Source of the DNA: Triplophysa rosa
Lineage: Eukaryota > Chordata > Actinopteri > Cypriniformes > Nemacheilidae
Reading direction: 5' to 3'
DNA length: 64,000 nucleotides
NCBI RefSeq assembly: GCF_024868665.1
Contig: NC_079891.1
Coordinates: forward strand, 17,619,681 to 17,683,680
The position numbers and the translations under genes are program-made. Shown piece after piece: positions 1 through 11,153 of this stretch; the first letter of the stretch is position 1; every line of letters begins with the position of its first letter. The notes below the pieces were generated by a model, which saw nothing but the letters and a program-made list of their open reading frames with translations, was not told the DNA's origin and did no database searches.

Positions 1-54
1 TGCGTGTGTACGTGGGAAGTGTAAATCCTACGGTATGATGGCAAAGATGGCAAT

Positions 55-271
55 ATCCAAAATCCTTGTGGGGACATTTTTTGGTCCCCATGAGGAAACA
101 AGCTTATAAATCATACAGAATTAACTTTTTTGAAAATCTAAAAGAGCAGAACGTTTTGTGTGATTGTTAGGTTTAGGGGTAGGGTTAGGGGTAGGGAATA
201 TAATATAAGGTTTGTGCAGCATAAAAACCATTGCGTCTATGGAATGTCCCCATAAAACATGGAAACCCAAC

Positions 272-275
<4 letters not shown>
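55..275. repeat. Teleost short interspersed repeat with GTCCCCAT ends
   Basis: The segment opens with a GGGGACATTTTTTGGTCCCC hairpin and closes with a second TGTCCCCAT motif, then runs into a TG microsatellite. Inside is a G-rich stretch of TTAGGGG/TAGGG-like units (about 171-198). This layout, ending in a TG run, matches a repeat I remember as common in teleost genomes. It is probably a non-autonomous DNA element. Ends and target duplication were not resolved. Confidence 0.55.

Positions 276-333
<58 letters not shown>
273..333. repeat. (TG)n microsatellite
   Basis: About 25 or more TG dinucleotides with one GC interruption near the right end, directly after the preceding repeat. Confidence 0.95.
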
Positions 334-2221
334 GATGAAATGCATGAAAAATGACTTCTAAATGATTGTGTTAAATGTGTTTCAAATGATTCTTTCAACC
401 ACATTCACACAATCACAAACACATGGTTCACATGTGCTCCGGATGTTGTGTTCTCTAAATTGTCACGTGTATATAACTCTCAATTATATCAAAGTTGTGT
501 AAACTCAGTACATTTATATTGACACGTTTCGCTCAGTGTTACAGTCTCTCACAATTGTAACTGTAGTATTTCCAGTAGACTAGTTTAACTAGTATGTGCC
601 AGTGTGTTTTTTTTCTTTTCTTTTTTGTGCTGTTTTGACTGCTCACATGGTTGCACTTGAAGTTAGGACATGTGAGGCAATGGGGATTCTTATTCAGTCT
701 TATGCCTCCCAAATTAAATGAAATAAAATAAATTAACAATAATAACAGTATGTGAGATTCACAATTAGTCATTATCGGCATAAATCTAGAACAGCCTCTG
801 CAGATATGAATTCTAACAAAAGTGAAAAAGATCATAACCTTCATTTTCCTGAAATAAATCAACTTCTTAGCCTCATAGGCTTCACAAAAAACGAGACTAG
901 AGTTAACCAGCATAATTAACAACAAAAAAAGAATGGCCAATGATGATATTTGGAGGACATTGGCCAAAAACACGAGTCATTTCCAGCTTGTTAACAGGAA
1001 ACTGCATTCCAGCAGTAATCTCTAGAGCAAGAAAGAAATGCTTTTTACGGTCCATGATAAAACAAACAAAGCACAGATAAGGGATAAAGGAATAATTAAA
1101 AAGGACATTTGTGAGAAAAATTGCAAGTTTTTCTGCCCTTCTGCCCTTCTGTTCATAAAAAAAATACAGTGTCATGAAACATTTTAAAGCACTCTTTCTT
1201 AGCCAAATCTGCACACAGACACACATTCAGTATTTGGCATTGACCCTGCTGGAATATTTAAGATCAACCGAACTTTCCTGCAATATTTATTTTCTGCTCT
1301 CCCTCTTGTCCTGAAATCTCCCTGAGGTTAATTTTTTGTAGAACGTCATCACTCAAATGTCGATGTCTTCTGCACCCATTATCCATTCTTGCTGTTCACT
1401 TAATGACAGCAGTATTGCATATAAAAAGTGTGAAGATGGAAGGTATTTACTCATGATGGGTCTGACACAAACATAATGAGACGGCTTTTACATGGGAAGA
1501 ATGAGAGGAAAAGGTGTTACTCGTTTTTACACGTTGTTGTATTTATGGAGGAGGTACAGTATCTGGAGAATACACAGTGTGTTGTGTGAACTGTTTACAG
1601 ACTGTAATCTTTTTACATAATTCATTTAAAAAGCTGAAATAACGTCCTTTGTTTTGATACTGTTTTGGCTTCCAGACAACAGGAATACAGAGAGAACAGA
1701 GTTTGGTCTTCCTGCATGGCTTCCATTGCTCAGAAATTCCACATCTTATTTCCTCAGTTTGGATTTATAAGCAGAGGATGTTTGTGAGAAGGCAGATGTC
1801 TGGTCCCTAGTGAGCTGACGTGATAAAAGCTGAAGCAAACCAATTTTGGTTTATAGAACACGGTATTCTGCCATAAGAGCATTCCAAACTCTCCCATGTC
1901 TTCAACATATGTTTTTCCCACTATGGTGGGAGACAATCCAAAGGAACATCTGGTAACAGAAGGGAGTTTTGGTGCTGTAAACCTGGGAAGGCTTTCCTTT
2001 CAGAGGACATATTGTGTTTTTGTGGAATGCGTTGTGTTAAAAATGTCAGGTAACACATGGAGCTCAGATTCAGAATTCCAGTCATATAGCAACCGGGACC
2101 CCCAAGTTATCTGTGTGTATATTTTAACTGGCACTGTTCCAAAATCTGGTGGGCTGTCTACGGAAACAGTATTTGAAGGTGTTATAGGCACATTCCTGAT
2201 GTAAATAAAAAGTAGGCAACT
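334..2221. other. Intergenic, no gene seen
   Basis: AT-rich sequence with only short chance open frames on both strands. I saw no splice-bordered coding segment, RNA gene or clear transposon. Confidence 0.5.
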
Positions 2222-2420
2222 TTAAAGTGATAGTTCACCCAAAAATTTACATTCTGTCATCATTTACTCACCCTCTTGTCATTTCAAACATGTATGACTT
2301 TCATTCTTCTGCACAAAAGAAGATATTTTGAAGAATGTTGTTAACCGGCACCCATTCACTTGCATTGGTTTTGTGTCCATACAATAGAAGTGAATGGGTG
2401 CCTGCGCTGTTCAACCTGAA
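2222..2420 (+). repeat. Cyprinid 'AGTTCACCC' interspersed repeat (MITE-like)
   Basis: Starts with AGTGATAGTTCACCCAAAAA, continues through TCATCATTTACTCACCCTC and ATGTATGACTTTC, and ends in an inner hairpin whose arms are GCACCCATTCACTT (about 2347) and AGTGAATGGGTGC (about 2390). This is a very abundant repeat in zebrafish and carp, as I remember it. Diverged copies occur at 13815-13980 (reverse), 23926-24050 and 52430-52590 (reverse). Confidence 0.7.
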
Positions 2421-3592
2421 TTTGTTGTATCTGAGAAAATATGTTTAACTTAAAACTCTGTACAGTTGTACTACATGACCTCTAAAACAAACCTAACAGA
2501 ACTATTAAATTGGCAAATTATTTGATTTAAAATTAAAGATAAAAACATGATAAAATATGAGGTGGCCATCAAGAAATAGAAGGAAAGACATCAAATATAA
2601 TAGACATTTACTATGAGACAAACTAAATTCTTTTTTTTTCTTTGGCCCAAAATGTAAACGATTTATTCAGTAAAACTCCTTTATAATCTTAAATGGATTA
2701 AGGCACACATCACTAGCCAAGAAGTATTGGATTTATATAACAAATAGGTATTTTATTTAGCTTCTTTTTTAATGTATACTGTAAAACTTTGCTGTAATTT
2801 TGCAGCAGCTTTGCCAGTAATTTACTGTAGATTTGATTACTACTTCATATTTTTCTATTATACAACGGTTCTTTCTGGTTCTCGAATCTGATTGGCTGTG
2901 AGCCATGCGATATTCCACCAGGATCACCACGGGAACTGACTGTTGAACCTCTTCACTGACTGTTTGTATCACTCCCCAACTAAACTAACTCGGACTATGC
3001 TGTCCTTGCAAGTGCGTTACTCTGAAAAGTAAGCAGCTAACAAGCAAACATACGAAGAAGTTTATCCTTTCCAGATTGTTACTTCTGTGATGCTTTCTCA
3101 TTATTTTTGTAAAACTGGCATACAATAAACAAGATATGAAATGACAAACTGCACATTAATTTGTTTGGGTGTACATTTGATGCGATAGGAATTTCTTTCA
3201 TTATCATGTTATATCGATCACATTTTAGATTCCAAGAATCAATATTATGTTAACACATAATATGAATGCTTACAGATAGTAAATAAACTTACAGGCATAT
3301 CTTTCTCCAAGGCAAAGATTGTTCGCGTGGTGAACCGAAACTAATGCTGTACGATGACTTAGGTCTAAATCTCAACACTGCGCATGTATGGAATAACAAA
3401 GTTCAATACTGAAAAATGGCCACTAGGTGACAACTATACACCATGATAATAAGAACACGCTTTTAAGTGAAATTAAACGTCAGTGTTGGCAGTGTCTCTT
3501 AGCAATTTATTCACACCCATCTGCACTCATGGTTTAAAAAAACGAGGGAAGCGAGGTTTTCGATCACGGGTTTAAGATAATAGAAATGGGAT
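2421..3592. other. Intergenic, no gene seen
   Basis: AT-rich, only short open frames. No convincing exon or RNA gene. Confidence 0.5.
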
Positions 3593-3933
3593 TGTTACAT
3601 ATGTATGTAACGTTAATTCATTTATATTAGTTATAATGAGTTTGCTGCCATCTGGTGGCTATTTTGTGTGGTGTTTTCTTTCTTTCATTAGTTGGAATTG
3701 CGTACATCTGCGCCCCGTTTTGGTCTCCTGTTATAAGAGCTGGTGCTGCACTTCAAACAGTGGGGCTTCGACGGCAACTAGACCAGCCTGTGTGGCTGAA
3801 ATCGCGTCTCGTTTATTTACTTTGTATTTCCCTCCACAAAAATATTGTCTTTTATGTATTTAAATAAACCTTCCCTTAGTTAAATGAGCCTTTTGCATTT
3901 TTCCTCATTTGTGTTGGGTTGGCGTTTGTAACA
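3593..3933 (+). mobile_element. Solo LTR with 5-bp target duplication
   Basis: A 341-bp block begins TGTTACATATGTATGTAAC (itself palindromic) and ends GTTTGTAACA, so the termini are TG...CA with short inverted ends TGTTAC/GTAACA. It is flanked by identical GGGAT (3588-3592 and 3934-3938), the 5-bp target duplication typical of LTR-retrotransposon integration. An AATAAA at 3863-3868 fits the R-region poly(A) signal and sets the orientation as +. No internal coding region adjoins it, so it is most simply a solo LTR left after LTR-LTR recombination. The open frames inside (3636-3867) are not coding. The family is not recognised. Confidence 0.75.
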
Positions 3934-4114
3934 GGGATTAACACGTTGGGATTGCCTTTTAAAAGTCTCTCTCAGCACAGCGCACATTTAAAAGAAGTGA
4001 CGGTTTGGAATTAGTAGCGGAAGTTTGTTTTACTGTTATGCTGGGCTGGAATTCGTGGCGGAAGAAAGTCGTTCCCCTGTTCTTTTAAAAACCGGAGGGT
4101 TTTAAAGACACTCC

Positions 4115-4570
4115 TGTCAGGTCTCGAGTCTAGCACCTGTGGGTTTTCCTCTCTGTCCTCTGTTGTGTCATGTCGGGCACATGGCTCTGTTGTGACAACT
4201 CGCCATGTGTCCAGAGTCCGCGTAGACCCCGCCCCCCTTGTTACCTTGTTAATTCTTTCATTACTGTGTTCCGCATCTCACCTGGGGTTTCTGATTTTCC
4301 CGCTCCTTCTCCGGCTGTTCCTCTTTTTACCTTTTGCTGGATTATTGCTCGGACACTATCCCATCGCCTCCCCTTGCTGGATCAAAATATATTTTGTGCT
4401 TTCCCCTGGTCCTCATGGCCGAGCGCTCGAGCCCTTGTTGACATTTTTTGGTTTTGCCCCTGGAATTATTTCCTGTTACTGCTCTCCCTATCTGCTGTGT
4501 GTGTGTCCTCTGTAGGGGATTTAATAAAGATTTGATTACCCTGCACTTGGCTCTTGAGTCATTCATAACA
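4115..4570 (+). repeat. 5' LTR of the chromovirus (456 bp, internally shorter)
   Basis: TG...CA terminal repeat. Near its start is a hairpin with arms CACATGGC (4178-4185) and GCCATGTG (4202-4209). An AATAAAG near 4525 is the likely poly(A) signal. It aligns with the 3' LTR except that about 280 bp found in the 3' copy are missing between the 'CCCGCTC' region and 'TTTTTACCTTTTGCTGG' (about 4300-4330). Immediately downstream, GAACGGACTGACC leads into the gag ATG and is the presumed primer site; the priming tRNA or self-priming mode is not resolved. Confidence 0.9.
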
Positions 4571-4586
4571 GAACGGACTGACCAAG

Positions 4587-5495
4587 ATGGAGTCAGCAGG
4601 GTCTGATCCCATTCGCACCGCTCTCGCTCAGCAGGGTGCCCTATTGGGGCAACAGGCCAACCGGCTGAATGCTACCGCCCAGGAGGTGGGAGTTCTCAAC
4701 TCCCGTGTTCTCAACTCCCGAACTCTCTTCACTTTTTTGAGAACTCCAGTCTGCACCGATCGGTCGAACTCCAACTCCCCCTGACCCGGAACCCCACGCT
4801 AAAAACCCACCCATTTATAATGGTGATCCCCTTTCCTGCCGAGCCTTTTTGTCTTAATGTGCCCTGGTTTTTGCCTTACAACCCCGTCGCTATTCCTCGG
4901 AAAGCCACCAAAGTGGCGTATGTCATCACGCTGTTCGGGACTGGGCGGTGGCTGTCTGGGATTCGGATGCGCCTTGCTGTGCCACTTCTTCCGCCAAGAA
5001 ATGATTAGCCTATTTGACCGGACGGCCCAGGGAGACGAAGCAGCTGCACATTTATCCCGTCTAACCCAAAGGGGAGGATCGGTTACGGACTATGCCATTC
5101 GTCTCAGGACCCTTGCAGCGGCTTGCGATTGGAATAAGAGTGCCCTACGTGCTCGCTTCCTTGACAGACTAAACGCTAACATTGCCGACGAACTGGCACC
5201 CCTAGACCTCCCTGATGAACTCGACGCCCTCATTAAACTGTCGGTGCGGGTTGAGAGCCGCTTGACACGGCGCCGCCAACGCCGCCTGACCAACCCCTTC
5301 TGGAACTCCCCACCTGCTTTGGAGACGAGGCCCTCCGCCAACCCTCCCGCTGCCGCTGAGCCAATGCAATTGGGATGTCTACGTCTTACTCCTCAAGAGA
5401 TGCAGCAGCGTCTAGCACAAGGACTCTGTTTGTACTGCGGAAAGGCTGGGCACTTCGCTATCCGGTGCCCTATAAAATCCAAAGCCCACCAGTAG
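4587..5495 (+). pseudogene. gag: gag relic of the chromovirus
   Basis: The gag start is visible as an ATG at 4587 (MESAGSDPIRTALAQQGALL), 16 bp after the LTR. The structural-protein reading continues in different frames: 4587-4784, then pieces around 4797-5010, then the frame ending at 5495. The C-terminal part contains a retroviral-type zinc knuckle, [14 protein letters not shown] (CX2CX4HX4C), for packaging element RNA. A local duplication of GTTCTCAACTCCCG occurs near 4692-4720, where the first frame is lost. Multiple indels mean no intact Gag can be made. Confidence 0.85.
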
Positions 5496-6898
5496 GTCAG
5501 AGAGTCCTGGTGGGCGCCATCTCTCCCTCAACCTCTCCTCTCAGCCGCAGCCTGCTTCCCTTTCGACTGCAGTTCCAAGGGAGTATTCACTCTGGTCAGG
5601 CCCTCCTCGACTCCGGGGCCGAGGGTAAATTCATTGGAGCCGCCACAGCCCGTGAATGGGGAATTCCACTCCTACCTCTTGCCGAGCCGGTTGACGCATG
5701 GTCCCTGGTGGGTAGACTTCTCTCTACTATCACCCACGTCACTCCCAGTGTGAGTCTTTCTCTTTCGGGTAATCATCACGAGAGGATTGTGCTGTTTGTC
5801 CTCGAGACCCCTGGTAACCAGTTGGTGTTGGTTTACCCTTGGTTAGTGCAGCACAATCCTCACGTGGATTGGGGTAATAACTCGATTTTAGCCTGGAGCC
5901 ATTCGTGCCATGTTTCTTGTCTGGGCTCTGCCTCCTTTCTATTTGTTTCTTGTCCTATGCAGACGCAGCCCGCAGACCTGAAGGGTGTCCCGGTGGAGTA
6001 CCATGATCTTGGTACGGTTTTCAGCAAGTCCCGGGCCACCTCTCTTCCTTCGCATCGCCCCTATGACTGTGCCATCAACCTCCTTCCAGGCACTTCTCCG
6101 CCTAAGGGTCAGCTTTATTCCCTTTCCGGACCTGAGAGAGAGGCCATGAACATGTATATTCAGGAGTCCCTCCTGGCTGGTCTCATACGGCACTCATCTT
6201 CCCCTGCGGGTGCGGAGTTCTTCGTTCAGAAGAAGGACGGCTCCCTGCGTCCCTGTATTGATTACCGAGGTCTGAATGACATCACTATAAAGAATAGGTA
6301 TCCCCTACCTCTCATGTCTTCTGCCTTTGAACTTTTGCAGGTATCCCAGGTCTTCACTAAGTTAGACCTTCGCAATGCCTACCACCTTGTCCGCATTCGA
6401 GAGGGTGATGAGTGGAAGACAGCTTTCAACACCCCTACGGGACACTATGAGTATTTGGTTCTCCCGTTTGGTTTGACCAATGCTCCCGCTGTCTTCTAGG
6501 TCCTTGTTAATAGCGTTTTGGGTGACATGATTAATCAGTTTGTTTTTGTGTACTTGGACGATATTCTTATATTCTCCCATTCTCTCCAGGTGCACACCCA
6601 TCACGTTAGACGGGTCCTCCAGCGATTGCTTGAGAACCAGCTATTCGTCAAAGCGGAGAAGTGCGAGTTCCACTCCGAGTCGGTTATGTTCCTTGGTCAT
6701 ATCATCTCATCAGGCGGGATTAAAGCGGATTCTGCCAAGACAAGTGCTGTTGCTGAATGGCCCACACCCGACTCTCGCAAGGCGCTCCAACGGTTCCTGG
6801 GTTTCACCAACTTCTATCGCCATTTCATCAGGGGCTTTGGCCTCATTGCTGCGCCTCTCACAGCATTGACCTCCACCAAGGTTCAGGTGGAGCCATGA
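5496..6898 (+). pseudogene. pol: pol relic: protease and reverse transcriptase
   Basis: The frame overlapping the end of gag carries the aspartic protease active site [10 protein letters not shown] (Asp codon at 5609) and then the start of reverse transcriptase ([32 protein letters not shown]). It is stopped by a TAG at 6497-6499 inside the RT core. The same domain continues downstream with the catalytic box [10 protein letters not shown] (YLDD at about 6551), followed by the [12 protein letters not shown] connection, and is broken again by a frameshift near 6898. The motifs and spacing are standard for Ty3/gypsy. This copy cannot encode a full enzyme. Confidence 0.9.
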
Positions 6899-6905
6899 CG
6901 CTCAG

Positions 6906-7610
6906 GTGGCCTTTGACTCTTTAAAGTCTCGTTTTGTCTCTGCACCTGTCCTGTCTTTTCCAGATCCTGAGCTCCAGTTCATTGTTGAGGTCGATGCCTC
7001 GGATGTCGGGGTCGGCGCAGTGTTGTCTCAGCAGTCCGCTGTCGATGGGAAGGTGCATCCCTGCGCCTTCTTTTCCCACCGCCTTAGCCCTGCAGAACGT
7101 AATTATGACATCTGTAACCGAGAGTTGTTAGCGGTAAGGCTGGCTTTGGGAGAGTGGCGTCATTGGTTGGAGGGAGCAGCGCAGCCCTTCTTGGTCTGGA
7201 CGGATCACAAAGACCTGGAATACATCTGTTCAGCCAAGAGGTTGAGCTCCCGCCAGGCCCGCTGGGCACTCTTTTTTGGCCGTTTCGACTTCACCCTCTC
7301 TTACCAGCCTGGTTCCAAGAACCTTAAGCCTGACGCTCTCTCGCGCCAGTTCGAGACCCCAGAGAGAGAGCTTTCGGCTGAGGCCATCCTTTCTGAGAGG
7401 ATGGTGGTCGGGGCACTCTCCTGGGGAGTCGAGCGGCGAGTGGTAGAGGCCGGACGAGGGGTGCAAGTGCCAACTGAGTGTCCAGCGGGTAGGTTGTTTG
7501 TGCCGGCTGCGCTGCATCCTAAGGTCCTTCTGTGGGGTCACTCCTCCAAGCTGGTCTGCCATCCATGTATTCAGGGAACATTGGCTGCCATCCGTCAACG
7601 CTTCTGGTAG
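6906..7610 (+). pseudogene. pol: pol relic: RNase H and start of integrase
   Basis: A 234-residue frame with the RNase H landmarks [23 protein letters not shown] and [11 protein letters not shown], then [13 protein letters not shown], the usual junction before integrase. The last part holds the His pair of the integrase HHCC zinc domain ([11 protein letters not shown]). A TAG directly after QRFW at 7608-7610 ends it; the next residues in the same frame are integrase, so this is a nonsense mutation and not a domain boundary. Confidence 0.9.
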
Positions 7611-8602
7611 CCGTCGCTGGTCACCGATGTCAGACAGTTTGTGTTGGCCTGCCCGATATGTGCTCAATGCAAATCCCTCCATCGCCCACCTGCTGGTCTG
7701 CTCCGTCCCTTGCCCATTCCCTCCCGCCCCTGGTCTCATGTCGCCATTGATTTTGTCGCAGGGCTTCCTCCCTCCAATGGCAACACTGTAGTTCTCACTG
7801 TGGTGGATTGCTTCTCCAAGGCGGTCCATTTCGTCCCCCTCCCCAAGCTTCCCTCCGCCCGAGAGACTGCTCAACTGATGGTGGACCACGTCTTCCGCCT
7901 CCATGGCTTGCCGGTCGACGTGGTTTCCGATAGGGGTCCTCAGTTTTCCTCCCGGTTCTGGAAAGAGTTCTGTAGACAGATCGGGGCCTCTGCGAGTCTG
8001 TCTTCTGGTTTCCATCCCCACACCAACGGGCAATGCGAGCGTGCCAACCAGGATCTTGGTAGAATGCTCCGCTGTCTGACATCCTCTTACCCAAGTTCCT
8101 GGTGCTCTCCTGGATTGAGTACGCCCACAATTCCCTTCCTTTGGCCGCCTCAGGTATGTCCCCTTTTGAATGTTCATTAGGTTATAACCCCCCTCTGTTT
8201 CCATCACAGGAATCTGACGCTGCGGTCCCGTATGCTCTGGCCTTCGTTCATCGTTGCTGTCGCACTTGGGAGAAGGCCAGGGGGATTCTGGCCCGAACCA
8301 GAAGATGGACCAAAGCAGCAGCCGATCGCCACCGGTCCTCTCCCCCAGCCTATGTGTGTGGTCAATGGGTATGGCTTTCCACCAAGGACCTGCCTCTCCG
8401 GGCGCCTTCTCGGAAGCTGGCGCCGAGGTTCATTGGGCCATACCGGATCACCAAGGTGGCTAATCCGGTGGCGGTCAGGCTCAGACGTCCCCTTTTCCTC
8501 GGTCGGGTTCACCCGGTATTTCATGTATCCAGGGTCAAGCCGGTGGTCACCTCGCCCCGTCACCCCGCCAGCAACCGCCCCATTCCCCCCCTCCCCGTCT
8601 AG
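7611..8602 (+). pseudogene. pol: pol relic: integrase core and C-terminal domain
   Basis: Continues the integrase: the Cys pair CPICAQC completes the HHCC domain, followed by the DD35E catalytic core (first Asp in VAIDFVAGL, second in VSDRGPQF, Glu in [10 protein letters not shown] count 35 residues between the second Asp and the Glu). A frameshift near 8095-8105 moves the reading into another frame, where the rest of the core ([10 protein letters not shown]) and the C-terminal GPY motif (RFIGPYRITKV) are found. A stop at 8600-8602 separates it from the chromodomain in a third frame. The enzyme family inserts cDNA into chromosomes; this copy is inactive. Confidence 0.9.
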
Positions 8603-8748
8603 TGGATGGTTCTCCCACCTACTTGGTTAGGAGATTACTAGATGTCCGGCGCCGGGGCAGAGGCGTACAATACCTAGTGGACTGGGAGGGTTACGGCACA
8701 GAGGAGAGAAGTTGGGTACATCCCGAGACATTCTGGACCAGACGCTGA
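8602..8748 (+). pseudogene. pol: Chromodomain at the end of integrase
   Basis: Too short to stand as a gene and in a different frame from the preceding integrase. The 48-codon stretch ends at TGA 8746-8748 and contains [16 protein letters not shown], the aromatic-cage and Trp pattern of chromodomains. In chromoviruses this domain reads histone methylation and guides integration toward heterochromatin. It is the feature that assigns the element to the chromovirus branch. Confidence 0.88.
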
Positions 8749-8806
8749 TCATGGACTTCACCTTCATGGACGAGGTGAGCCCTCTCCTAGGACGCCCGGT
8801 GGCGCC

Positions 8807-8817
8807 ACTGGGGGGGC
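8807..8817 (+). other. Polypurine tract
   Basis: A G-run (ACTGGGGGGGC) ends 3 bp before the TGTCAGG start of the 3' LTR, the expected place for the primer of plus-strand DNA synthesis. Confidence 0.7.
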
Positions 8818-8820
8818 TAC

Positions 8821-9555
8821 TGTCAGGTCTCGGGTCTAGCACCTGTGCGTTCTTTCTGTCTGTCCTCAGTTGTGTCATGTCGGGCACATGGCTTTGTTGT
8901 GACAGCTCGCCATGTGTCTGGAGTCCGCGTTGACCCCGCCCCTCTTGTTACCTTGTTAATTCTTTCATTACTGTGTCCCTCGTTTCACCTGGGTTTTCTG
9001 GTTTCCCGCTCTTGAGCTTTTTGACCACACCGGGTGTCTGCCTCTGAATTGCTTTCTGTTTTACTCCAGCGTTATCGGCTGCCGGCTCTTCCACACAAGG
9101 GATCCCTCTACCACCACTGCAGATTACGACTGTTCGCCCTCTGCTTTGGGAGACCTCCGGTTATCTGCACGAGTCTTCGCAGCTCTGCTGTTCTGCTCCG
9201 TTGATCTCTTCCAGTTCTGGGTCTGCTTTTGAGTGGCATTGTTAGCTTCTGCCCTGTACCTGCAACAAGTGGATTTTCATTGTCCCTCGCTGGGTGGATT
9301 TACTTTTACCTTTTGCTGGATTATTGCTCGGACACTATCCCATCGCCTCCCCTTGCTGGATCAAAATATATTTTGTGCTTTCCCCTGGTCCTCATGGCTG
9401 AGCGCTCGAGCCCTTGTTGACATTTTTTTGGTTTTGCCCCTGGAATTATTTCCTGTTACTGCTCTCCCTATCTGCTGTGTGTGTGTCCTCTGTATTATTT
9501 ATTAAATAATAAAGCTTCGATTACCCTGCACTTGGCTCTTGAGTCGTTCATAACA
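8821..9555 (+). repeat. 3' LTR of the chromovirus (735 bp)
   Basis: Same ends as the 5' LTR and high similarity outside one extra internal block (about 9015-9300). It has the CACATGGC/GCCATGTG hairpin (about 8885-8918), and an AATAATAAAG poly(A) signal near 9506-9516 followed by GCACTTGGCTCTTGAGTC. A TATTTATTAAATAATAAAG stretch replaces the AGGGGATTTAATAAAG seen in the 5' copy. Confidence 0.9.
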
Positions 9556-10335
9556 AGAAGAACTGCCTCAACGTCGTACATATCCAAAGTTTACCTCAAT
9601 ACGTCCAAGGTCCCAAAAAACAAAACCAAACCAAAATAGTCCCAGGCAGCACCAGCAGCACAAAGTCCTCGGGGAGAAGCTCGACCCGGCGAAAACTCAC
9701 AATGGAGAGAGAACTGAACCCACTCGGGTCGAACTTGACTAGCTGCGGGAGAACTTAGTGCGGGGAGTGATCTCGACCTGCCGAAACTCACTAGGAGAGA
9801 CATAGCTGAACCCAGTCAGGAAGAGCATGCTCCACCAGGGATGAGGTGCCTGAATTCCGAAAACTGGGAGGTCTTTGGTGCCAGCGGGTACTGCGGGGCA
9901 TAGAAGAAGATCACAGAGAGGGGCAAAGACAGTGGAGAAGCTGGTTGAGGGCAAAGCAAGACTAAGGCTAGAGTAGCTCTGGCTGTGGCTAAGGCTATGG
10001 CAAGACAGAACTAGACTCGGTAGACTGTGGCGGTCAGAGTAGCTAAAACATGGAACGGTCTGACACAAGACGAGAGGACGAGAGGGATTAAATAGAGAAA
10101 CCTAAATAACGGGAAGAGGCTGCAGGTGTGAGGATAATGAGATAACAGGGGTGTTAATAACTGGGGAATATGGTGATGAGAGACAGGTGAGAGGGAAAGC
10201 TTGACTGGGAGACATGGGGGTGGGGCGAATGACGCAGACACCGAGCACATGGCGAGCAGTCAAAACAACATGCCATGTGCTCGACAAAACAAACACACAC
10301 ACCCACGCCAGACACTGGCGTGACCGGGATCACAA
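9556..10335 (-). mobile_element. Reverse-strand LTR fragment of a related gypsy element
   Basis: Read on the minus strand, this block resembles a long LTR. It has a compact palindrome CGCCAGACACTGGCG (10306-10320), then a hairpin with arms GAGCACATGGC (10243-10253) and GCCATGTGCTC (10272-10282) followed by TCGGTGTCTGCG...GCCCCACCCCC. The same order (CACATGGC hairpin, then GAGTCCGCG...CCCCGCCCC) occurs in the neighbouring chromovirus LTR. No coding region is attached. The left edge abuts the 3' LTR at 9555/9556; the right edge near 10335 is approximate. Open frames of 65-109 codons here are not genes. Confidence 0.6.
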
Positions 10336-11062
10336 CAATATTCAATTCCAACTATTTTTTTGTTTGTTTGCTGAATATAACTCTCACAGTCTCCTGCCTA
10401 ATTTTTGTGAAGGCGAATTTGGTGTTAATTTAGACCACCGAGAACGATTTCAAACATTTAAGCAGGCTTCCAAAAATACTGCCAGAAACAAAAACGATAC
10501 AATTCCGACACAAATACTAAAAACAAACTACCCAAATACTACATTTATCAGATCAAGCACTAGCTGTAAAGTGTATTGTACTTCATCTACCTGTCGATGA
10601 GACTATCCATCATCTGCTGTAAGCAGAGTCAGTGAACACAGACTGTGAGCGGGAAATGGTAAACCCGGAGCGGAATACATGGATCTTTAGCGGAGTGATA
10701 ACAGAATGCTTTCAGCAGGGATGTGAGTCCATTCCACTTCACTCATACAGCCTATCGTGCAGTTCGCCATTGCATGTGTGCTGCTCGTGTGAGGTATGAC
10801 AGACAAGTTGCACAGAGGCGCAGTATAAGCGCACAATTGTAAAATAATAATAAATACAATTTCAGGAACTTCAAGGCCCCTCACATGCCAGGGCCCTATG
10901 TACTCGGTCACCCTTTCCCCCCATTTGTGACGCCCCCGTTTGCCAGCCAAAAATCCTACTTTTCCCATTCCCATGTTATATGAACGGAAATAAGCCTGCC
11001 CACACTCGCTGGTCAGAAATCTAATACAATTTGGCGGATTCTTGCAACTAGCACATTATATA
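10336..11062. other. Intergenic, no gene seen
   Basis: Mixed composition with short chance frames (for example 10687-10974 minus). No family recognised. Confidence 0.45.
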
Positions 11063-11153
11063 TGTAATGGAGGCCATCTAGTGAAGAGCTGTGCAGTGTG
11101 TAAACCTCACTCCCCGACCAACAGAGATGCTCTAGCGACAGATGCTAGAGACT

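Larger units (their letters stand above)
4115..9555 (+). mobile_element. Degenerate chromodomain Ty3/gypsy retrotransposon (sushi-like)
   Basis: Complete LTR-gag-pol-LTR layout of about 5.4 kb. Both LTRs start TGTCAGGTCTCG and end CATAACA. Between them lie a gag with a CCHC zinc knuckle, protease, reverse transcriptase, RNase H, DD35E integrase, and a C-terminal chromodomain in that order. The order and chromodomain place it among the chromoviruses, close to the sushi-type elements known in fish. Reading frames are broken by several frameshifts and nonsense codons, so it is dead. The flanks (ACTCC before, AGAAG after) do not form a target duplication, and the two LTRs differ in length by about 280 bp, so the copy may be chimeric or rearranged. 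Confidence 0.93.

Noticed and set aside
171..198. Interstitial telomere repeat
   Set aside because: The TTAGGG-like units are few and irregular and belong to a common interspersed repeat.
7230..8207. 325-codon minus-strand frame
   Set aside because: Antisense shadow of the chromovirus RNase H and integrase coding region.
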